Shown here: positions 57,545-64,000 of the stretch, piece by piece | Layout of the letters: each line of letters opens with the position of its first letter | How positions within the stretch are numbered: the first letter of the stretch is position 1 | Assembly: GCA_033961575.1 (NCBI GenBank) | Contig: CM066727.1 | Span: forward strand, 115,680,434-115,744,433 | Reading direction: 5' to 3' | Source of the DNA: Aselliscus stoliczkanus | Lineage: Eukaryota > Chordata > Mammalia > Chiroptera > Hipposideridae | Length of the DNA stretch: 64,000 bases | Notes under the pieces: model-generated | Told to the model about the DNA's origin: nothing | What the model saw: only the letters and a program-made list of their open reading frames with translations | The model's database searches: none | Translations under genes and position numbers: made by a program

Positions 57545-57720
57545 CATTAGTGATCCCAGATCTGGCTTTGAATTAGAGACATCTGGGGAGCTTTTTAATA
57601 ATTCAGACTCCTGGGCCCCCAGCCCAGACCTTCTGAGTCTGAAATTCTGGGAATGGGGCAGGAATCTGTATTGTGAAAAGCTTTCCAGATGATTAAGTTT
57701 GGGGAGGTCCAGCTCTTCAA
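57545..57720 (+). repeat. MER5-like hAT relic
   Basis: GAGACATCTGGGGAGCTTTTTAATAATTCAGACTCCTGGGCCCC, then CTTCTGAGTCTGAAATTCTGGG and AATCTGTATTGTGAAAAGCTTTCCAGATGATTA, follows the MER5 group. Confidence 0.8.
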
Positions 57721-57784
57721 CCTTTGAGGAGAAATCTGGTGAGCAGATACTCCTAAGTGCTTTTTTCCAAGCATGCCTGACCGG

Positions 57785-57985
57785 GGAGCATTTGTTCATG
57801 CAGTCACTCATTGATTCATTCAGCCAGTTGACACTGAGTGAACGGTGCCAGATGCGGCTCCAGGCAGAGGGGTGCAGACAGAATTAGGCGGAGTGTTCTA
57901 CCCTCAGGGAGTGCACAGTCTGTGGGGGAGACAGACAGGAACACCAACACTTATAGCAAAGCCTGGAAGGTGGCCTGTTGGAGAG
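57785..57985 (-). repeat. L2 relic (antisense)
   Basis: CACTCATTGATTCATTCAGCC, then CCCTCAGGGAGTGCACAGTCTGTGGGGGAGACAGACAGG, is an L2 complement. Confidence 0.75.
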
Positions 57986-59504
57986 ACTCACTGCGCGCTA
58001 CTACTTTTGGCGTCAGTTATACTTATTTACCCTTTCGATGTGTATTTGAACAGAAAGGCACCTTAGCAGTACCTCAGTCACCTCTTATTCTTACAGCTGG
58101 TGCCTAGAGAGACTAAGGCCACATGGTGAGCTACGTTTGTTGTTATTGAGTGAGGGGCCTGGGGTAAGGAGGGTTTACTTTTGGAAAAACTGCATAGTGA
58201 CACCCGAAATGGAATATGGTCTATCTGGACTCCGGAAGTGCACACAGACATGGAGTCAGTCTTGGTTCCAGTCATGTGACAAGGGTGACTCTTCTAGATT
58301 TGCAGATTTCTTGTGTGCAATATGATAATATACCCACTTTGCTGCAGGTTCTTAGGATAACAAATATATGCTTGGTCCATGCAAGCTGTTCAATAAATGC
58401 TAATTTTTCTTCTCCACCATATTATTTGGTCTCTTAAGTGAGAACATCGTGTTTTTTTGGCCTCAGTTTTCTGAACTCTCCTAGCTGGGGGTTGCCTTAT
58501 GCTAATTCCCACTTAAAGGCTGATTTCAGGGTGCCAAGCTCCAGGCACTGCAGGAGAACATTCATTCACTACCCCTTCCTCACCCTGGGCCTGGCCTTGC
58601 CTCCGGGAGTCCAGGCCCCTCCTGTGCCTTTTAACTCAATACTCCCTGCACAGCCCCATGCAAATCGCTGGAGCACTCAGAATGCCTCACTTTTCAGTCA
58701 GGCTCCCTCATCCAAGCCTTTGTCCTTCCGCTCGACATTAAACTCTGTCAACATTTTTTCCCAATGAAGTTCTTCCTCCCCCTGCACAGTCCCCAGTCTC
58801 CAGCTGGCTTCTCTAGCCAGGGACACAATTGGATTGCAATTGCTAGCACTTCCTGGAGATCAGGTCCCTGGAGAGCTATAAAAGTCCAGGAGTGTTTCTG
58901 GCCACCTTTCCGTGTGGTTAGTAGAGGCTGTGCAGCCAGCACATGCGCTCACACCCGCAGAGCTGGTGAGCACGCGCATGCGTGCATGCGCCTTTCAGGG
59001 AGGCCCGCCCTCGTATTGCATTACCTATGTCACTAGTTTCTGGCTGCCAGTTTGAATTTCTTAAACGGATTTTCTGATTACAGGCTCTGGAGGGCTCCCC
59101 TCCCCCCGCACCCCACTGTACGTAATTGGGCACGGAGCCCTTGTGGGGTGGATTTGGGTAATGGCTGGGCTGCATTCCTTCCATTCTTTTCTCACAGGAA
59201 AAAGTGCCTGGAAATAACCCTCTGGTGGGGATTGCTTACAGGAGGAGGGGTGGGCTCTGGCCAGTGGCCTTCACATTTGGTCCCTCTAGGCCCTTTCCAG
59301 CCCTTCTCTGCCACTTCCCCTCTAGGCAGATGCCACCAGCTGGGCAGGCATGGGGGTTGCAAATACCCCTCAGTGGGTTTAAGGACCTGACCAGCTGGAC
59401 TGTCCTCTTCCCACTCTTGCTGGTCTGGACTGTGGCCCCATTCCCAGGGACTTTCTCAGTAACCACAAATACTTAAGAGAATAGGGCAGCAATGAATGAA
59501 ATGT
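57986..59504. other. Unique sequence, no gene recognised
   Basis: Contains the alternating purine-pyrimidine segment at 58970-58991. No exon, and no repeat beyond weak LINE/MIR 3' ends (TTCAATAAATGCTAAT near 58390). Confidence 0.5.
58970..58991. other. 22-bp alternating purine-pyrimidine, NRF1-like segment
   Basis: Every base alternates purine and pyrimidine. The segment includes GCGCATGCGT and TGCATGCGC, each close to the NRF1 motif GCGCATGCGC. It is an isolated CpG cluster, with no CpG island around it. Confidence 0.6.
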
Positions 59505-59618
59505 CCTTCCTTCCCTCCCTCCCTCCCTCCCTCCCTCCCTCCCTCCCTCCCTCCCTCCCTCCCTTCCTTCCTTCCTTCCTTCCTTCCTTCCTTCCTTCCT
59601 TCCTTCCTTCCTTCCTTC
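59505..59618. repeat. (CCCT)n then (CCTT)n polypyrimidine tract
   Basis: About 110 bp of pure pyrimidine on the plus strand. The unit switches from CCCT to CCTT midway. Pro/Ser- and Gly/Lys-rich frames here are repeat translations. Confidence 0.98.
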
Positions 59619-60475
59619 TTACATTTATTTAAACAAAGCCAGTTTTTGGAGTTGAAAAGTAAAAGCCCAACAATCAAGTTTAAGTGAATTTCCCTGCAAA
59701 TGGGCTGCTGTGCTGGATTTGGGTGTGATTCAAAGCAGGAAATCTCTCCCTACGGAGTCTGATCCAATTGGAAAGTGTATGTGAGAAGTTTCTCTTTCTG
59801 TTTTCCAAGGAACCGACTCTGTCACAGTTTACAATAAAGCAGCTACCACCTTGTGGCCCTCAGCGCCTGGCCACCAGGAGGCCACTGTGGGGCCAGGACT
59901 TGTGGTAGTCCAATGGCCCAGACACTCAGCCCCTCGCTTGCCTGCCTAGGCCCCACCACAGTGCTAGGCCCGATGCCATGGGTGCCCTCCTTTTAGAAGG
60001 TGCTTCGGTGGTTGCCTGTCCTTTGATACTCGCCCCCCTTGGCGAGCAGCCTCTTCCCTGGTTCCTGTCTTTGCAGGGGTCACAGTGAGATGTGTATGGA
60101 AAAGATAGGGCTGTTGGTGTGGCAGCTTCCAGCCTGGAGGCCCTCAGACTCCTCTCCTTTCCTCACACATATCAGAACACAGGGACTCTGAGACCACTGC
60201 ACACACACGTGACAGCAGCAGAAGGCCACACATGTGAAGGGCAGGGCAGGGCCCCAGGAGGTGTCTGCTCCGTGAGGAACGCTGAACTTCCTTTGGTAGT
60301 GTGCGTGTTGGGGGGTGGGGTGGGCGTAGTACAGAGGTTGCCTTCTTTGAAGCCCCCAAGTCTGCAGAATGATCTCTGACAAAACCTTTACCTTGTGCCT
60401 GTCCCCCATGGGACTTCAAGAAGGTTTCAAGCAAAGGAGACATTTCCACCTCTCCCTCATCACTATCTGGTTTTG
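59619..60475. other. Unique sequence, no feature recognised
   Basis: Short overlapping frames only. Confidence 0.5.
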
Positions 60476-60479
60476 CATT

Positions 60480-60870
60480 GTGCTAACTTATTTTAGGGTC
60501 AGGGGCTGCTCACCATTGAAAAAAATACTTGTAGTATAAATAATGCTGTACCATGAGAGTACAAATCAAAGGAATAGGAGGAAAAAAGATGCCTCACAAA
60601 CTTGCCAGCATGACAAATCAACTTTCCATTTGCTACAATGCCTTCAGTATGTATTTACTTGCAAACATAATTTTCACATGACTATAGCCATAATGTAGAT
60701 AGAATTTTGCATTCTGTTTGCTTTATTTAATATTCTACTACAAGCTACATAATCATCACCATTAGACTTTTAAATGTCTGCACAGTAATCATGGAGTACT
60801 TACCAATTTTCCTGTTGTCGAACATTTAGTTCACACTTTCAAAACTTACCTTACAGAGTATTGCATTAAT
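60480..60870 (-). repeat. Old LINE fragment (antisense)
   Basis: AT-rich plus strand with GCATTCTGTTTGCTTTATTTAATATTC, then AATCATGGAGTACTTACC and CCTGTTGTCGAACATTTAG, resembles the antisense 3' part of an old LINE. Confidence 0.5.
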
Positions 60871-61424
60871 ATGTGTGTTTATGTGTATATGTGTATATGT
60901 GTGTGTCCATGTGTGTGTCTTTTTCTGTCTCTTTCTTTCTGCCCCTTTTATATTCTTTTCTTAGGATGAGATCAGAAGCCAGGCATTCTTCCAAGAGCTC
61001 ATTCGGGCTGGAAATACCAGTCAGAAGTCAGGTGCCTGAGAGCAGCCACAGGGTTAGCTCAGACCTCAGCCTAAGTCTGTCCTTACAAGCTACCTGGGAA
61101 GCAAGTTCGGCAGCAGAGGGCCTGTTTTAAAGGCTGGTAACTGCACAGTTTCGTTGTGGCTTCGGCTCTGAGGCCTCCTGGCCTGGGTATGTAGACTTCA
61201 ACTATGTACCTAGGTGTGATAAAAAAATATGGTGAATGTTTAAATTTTAAAAAATGTATTACAGTAAAAGACACTTGTCATTAAACCCCCTCAAAATATT
61301 CCCCCTCGCTTTGAACAGATTTATCCCATTGTTCTTGCCACTTTCTGAAGCAGTTCTGGAAGTCCTCTTTTGTGAGTGTCGTTAGTTGCGCTGTCGTGGC
61401 TGCCTCAATGTCCTGAATCATTTT

Positions 61425-61526
61425 TTTTTTCTGAGGGCAGTGTCACTGGCCCTCATATGTGGGACCTGAACCGGGGCCGCTGGCTTCCCAAACCAGCGCT
61501 TAACCACCGCACCACTCGGCCGGCCC
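61425..61526 (-). mobile_element. Lineage-specific SINE, head-only short form (copy J)
   Basis: The minus strand reads GGGCCGGCCGAGTGGTGCGG with GTTCAGGTCCCACATATGAGG. A 16-bp duplication TGTCCTGAATCATTTT flanks it at 61409-61424 and 61527-61542. It interrupts the mariner transposase frame. Confidence 0.96.
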
Positions 61527-61700
61527 TGTCCTGAATCATTTTGACTTTGGGGAAGAGCCAGAAGTTGCATGGTGCCAGATCCAGTGAATAAGGTGGATGA
61601 GGACATACTGTAATGTTCTTATTTGACAGAAATTGCCGTACCAGAAGTGATGTGTGACATGGAGCGTTCTCATGATGGAGGATGATTTGCAGCACACTTT

Positions 61701-61864
61701 GTTTATTTTATTATTTTATTTTTATTTTTTTAGCTGAGCCATCCTGCTACTTGTTGGCAGCTCAGCGGTAGTTCAGCTTGGGCTGGGCATCGAACTGCTG
61801 TTGCTCAGAGCTCAGCTCGCACTCTTGAGTGAGCTCGTAACCAACTGAACCACTCGACCGGCCT
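61701..61864 (-). mobile_element. Second SINE type (copy K)
   Basis: The minus-strand head AGGCCGGTCGAGTGGTTCAG and the B-box-like CAGTTCGATGCCC are tRNA-like. The body (GAGCTGAGCTCTGAGCAACAG, then GCCAACAAGTAGCAGGATGGC) differs from the main family. A 17-bp duplication GATTT(G/A)CAGCACACTTT flanks it at 61684-61700 and 61865-61881. Confidence 0.93.
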
Positions 61865-61883
61865 GATTTACAGCACACTTTAA

Positions 61884-61994
61884 TTCATCTTTTTTTTTTT
61901 TGAGGGCAGTGTCACTGACCCTCAGATGTGGGACCAAACCGGGGCCACTGACTTCCCAAGCCAGTGCTTAACCACTGTGCCACTTGACCGGCCC
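61884..61994 (-). mobile_element. Lineage-specific SINE, head-only short form (copy L)
   Basis: The minus strand reads GGGCCGGTCAAGTGGCACAG, then TTTGGTCCCACATCTGAGGG and an A-run tail. The flanks TACAGCACACTTTAA and TATGGCACACTTTAA are an imperfect 15-bp duplication. Confidence 0.92.
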
Positions 61995-62010
61995 TATGGC
62001 ACACTTTAAA

Positions 62011-62390
62011 ACACACCAGCTGAGTGGCACATTGGTTAAGAGCTGGCTTGGGACGCCAGTGGCCCCGGTTTGGATCCCACATATAAAGGCCAGTGACACT
62101 GCCCTCTACAGCTAACAATGGCTCCACCTGGAGCTGGGCTGCAAGCCCCGGCGATGGTGTAGGCTGCAGCCCTTGCTGCAGGGGGCTGCCACAGGCTACA
62201 GCGAGCGGCGGGCAGCCAGCATGAGTGGCTGGCAGTCAGTGTGAGCTGCCAATAGCCACAATGAGACGCCATCCAGAGGCCGGCGACCGATCTGCTTCAT
62301 CCGGAAAGAGTGCAATGATGATACCAATATTGGCCAGTGAAGCAATGTCCTCCGCAACTAGGCTGAAGAACAAAAGGACAGCAACTTGTT
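62011..62390 (+). mobile_element. Lineage-specific SINE, long form without tail (copy M)
   Basis: Begins CCAGCTGAGTGGCACATTGG, has GGTTTGGATCCCACATATAAAGG, a full body, and stops at GACAGCAACTTGTT. The usual CTGTTCCCC...AATAAAATC end and A-run are missing, and the next SINE head starts at once. Confidence 0.92.
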
Positions 62391-62862
62391 GGGCCAGCCG
62401 AGTGGCGCATTGGTTAAGAGCTGGTTTTGGGATGCCAGCGGCCCCGGTTCGGATCCCACATATGAGGGCCAGTGACACTGCCCTCTACAGCTAACAAAAG
62501 CTCCATCTGGAGCTGGGCTGTGTGAGCCCCGGTGACGGTGTAGGCTGCAGCCTCTGCTGCAGTGGGCTGCCATAGACTACAGCGAACGGCGGGCAGCCAG
62601 CATGAGCAGCTGGCAGGCAGCGTGAACTGCCAATAGCCGCATTGAGTGACCATCCAGAGGCCGGCGACCGATCTGCCTCATCCAGGAATAACGCAATGAT
62701 GATGTCAACATGGGCCAGTGAAGCAACGTCCTCCGCAAATAGACTGAAGAACAAAAAAAAGGCAGCAACTTGTCTGTTCCCCTTCCTAGATTCCCCAACA
62801 CTGTTCCCCCTACCCCAATTCCCCAATAAAAAAGATCTTTAAAAAACAAACAAACAAAAAAC
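62391..62862 (+). mobile_element. Lineage-specific SINE, full length (copy N)
   Basis: GGGCCAGCCGAGTGGCGCATTGG head, GGTTCGGATCCC B-box-like motif, CTCCATCTGGAGCTGGGCTG body, CCCCAATAAAAAAGATC end and an (AAAC)n tail. It is joined head to tail to copy M. Mariner sequence resumes after the tail at ACCTGTCAACCATAGC. Confidence 0.94.
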
Positions 62863-63029
62863 ATACCTGTCAACCATAGCTCACACCCGACCGACTGCTG
62901 AACAAGCTGAAACTTGTTTGACACTGTTACTAAGGTTCAACACACTGCTTCTCGTATTAAAGATCCCTGCCTTTCCGTTGGATGGCACTCGGCAGCAGCA
63001 TTCACCATAGTTTTTGATCACACCTCCTA

Positions 63030-64000
63030 TGTTTAAGTCATTCATTAATTCCCTTGGTACATGCCCCCATCTGACCCCATTCAAAGCAAAAGAAATAGAT
63101 CTGGCTCTCACTGTCAGGGATCTTGTGGTCTGAAATGACCACGCACTCACCCATTTAATTCCATTGAACCATACTTTATGCAAAGATGCAAACTCAGATG
63201 AGTGAAGTGGCTCAAAATGGTGGATTGTGACAAACTGAAGACCGTGTGCCTCATCTGAGGACTTACCTGCCGGTCAGGTCTAGCTGATTGCTGTCACACC
63301 AAAATGGGACCCAGCTATTGCTAGATCTTCCATTTTTCAAAGGAAGCTTAAACTTGTGATTTGGGGGTAAGATCTCTTGGTTTTTAATTGCTGGCAACTA
63401 ATTTAAAAAAAATGAATACATGATGCAGACCAAGCAAAGTAGATCTGTGATTTAGGGTGCCAGTTTTGTGACCCTTGCTTTATGTATTATGGGTAAATTG
63501 TTATGCTGGGTGTTTGGGCTTGTAGAAAAGGAGCATCAAGCTGTAAAATAAATAAAATTTATGAGGGAGGGGAGCAAGTTGCACATGGAGCATTACATGA
63601 TCAGTGACACAAACGAGACAGAGGACAAGCTGCTGTAGACTCGCCCGCACAGGCACAGCTGAGTTTGTTCTGAGGAGTTAGGAGGTCATCAGGAGGAAGC
63701 TGCCCTGTCGTTAGAGCTCACTGAGGCGTAAGGAGGTACTGACTCTGCACACCCGCCCAGTCAGCGATGAGATGGCGTGTGTCTGTCTGTCTGTCTCGAG
63801 CAAGAGACCACGTGTTCATTTTCTAGTCCCGCTGGCAAGGCCTTTGAGAAGAGCTAGGCCTTGGATGGGAGACTCTATGCTTGAAGCATGGAGTCAGAAC
63901 TGGGAAAATTGCATTAGATGGGTGCTGAGTAAATAGCCTTTTCTCCATTTTCCCATCTGTGCAGTGAGGAAAATTGTCCCCCAGGGACAGTTAGCAAGTA
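63030..64000. other. Unique sequence, no gene recognised
   Basis: Includes a short (TCTG)n near 63781. A 100-codon minus-strand frame (63183-62881) reads through the mariner terminus and is not a gene. Confidence 0.55.

Larger units (their letters stand above)
61207..63029 (-). mobile_element. Dead, internally deleted mariner transposon carrying five SINE units
   Basis: TA dinucleotides border inverted termini: left GGTGTGATAAAAAAATATGG, right the complement of GGTGTGATCAAAAACTATGG. On the minus strand, 61695-61543 encodes the C-terminal half of a mariner transposase. Signature blocks are ILHHENAPCHTSLLVRQFL and PPYSLDLAPCNFWLFPK, continuing left of SINE J. The usual DD34D aspartates are Glu in HHEN and Asn in APCN. 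Without the SINEs and their duplications it is about 0.55 kb against roughly 1.3 kb for a full mariner. The N-terminal two thirds of the frame are deleted. It cannot have been autonomous in this form. Confidence 0.88.

Noticed and set aside
62881..63183. 100-codon minus-strand frame
   Set aside because: It crosses the mariner terminal repeat into flanking DNA and has no recognisable domain.

Overview
The window looks like non-coding DNA from a placental mammal, either intergenic or deep intronic. It is dense in interspersed repeats of every age: MIR and L2 relics, MER5-type hAT relics, old and younger LINE-1 pieces, and many copies of a tRNA-derived SINE with a GGCCGGCC-GAGTGGCGC head and long target-site duplications. 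That SINE and one L1 3' end (about 35.0 kb) resemble what I recall from bats, perhaps Yinpterochiroptera. The placement comes from memory and should be held at about 0.4 to 0.5. I found no functional protein-coding exon, rRNA, tRNA or CRISPR array, and no bacterial or viral gene. The long open frames seen are chance frames or repeat-derived.

Layout. 0-9.5 kb is old unique sequence with a (TG/GA)n tract, poly-C runs and MIR/L2 relics. 9.6-12.2 kb is an antisense HAL1/L1-type element interrupted by three SINEs, two of them in tandem with three copies of the same target site. 12.2-23.2 kb is mostly unique with L2/MIR relics and CA/TG-rich low-complexity DNA. 23.2-25.5 kb, minus strand, is a processed retrocopy of PTPN1 (protein tyrosine phosphatase 1B), flanked by a perfect 16-bp target-site duplication and split by a later SINE. 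26-44 kb holds several LINE-1 fragments, a palindromic mariner-type MITE inside a repeat inside an L1, and a composite non-autonomous hAT element. 44-61 kb is mainly unique with MIR/L2, a degenerate tandem array (48.3-48.9 kb), an L1 3' end (50.6-51.8 kb) and a long (CCCT)n(CCTT)n tract (59.5 kb). 61.2-63.0 kb is a dead, internally deleted mariner element carrying five SINE units.

Most interesting item. The PTPN1 retrocopy appears to have fossilised two unusual splicing choices in one transcript. A 107-nt insertion lies exactly where the exon 1/exon 2 junction should be. At the 3' end the last intron appears to be retained, giving the alternative C-terminus VCFH instead of the usual FLFNSNT. 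The phosphatase-domain frame is open for about 230 codons, including the [10 protein letters not shown] loop, up to the SINE. The 5' end keeps a CpG-rich 5' UTR.
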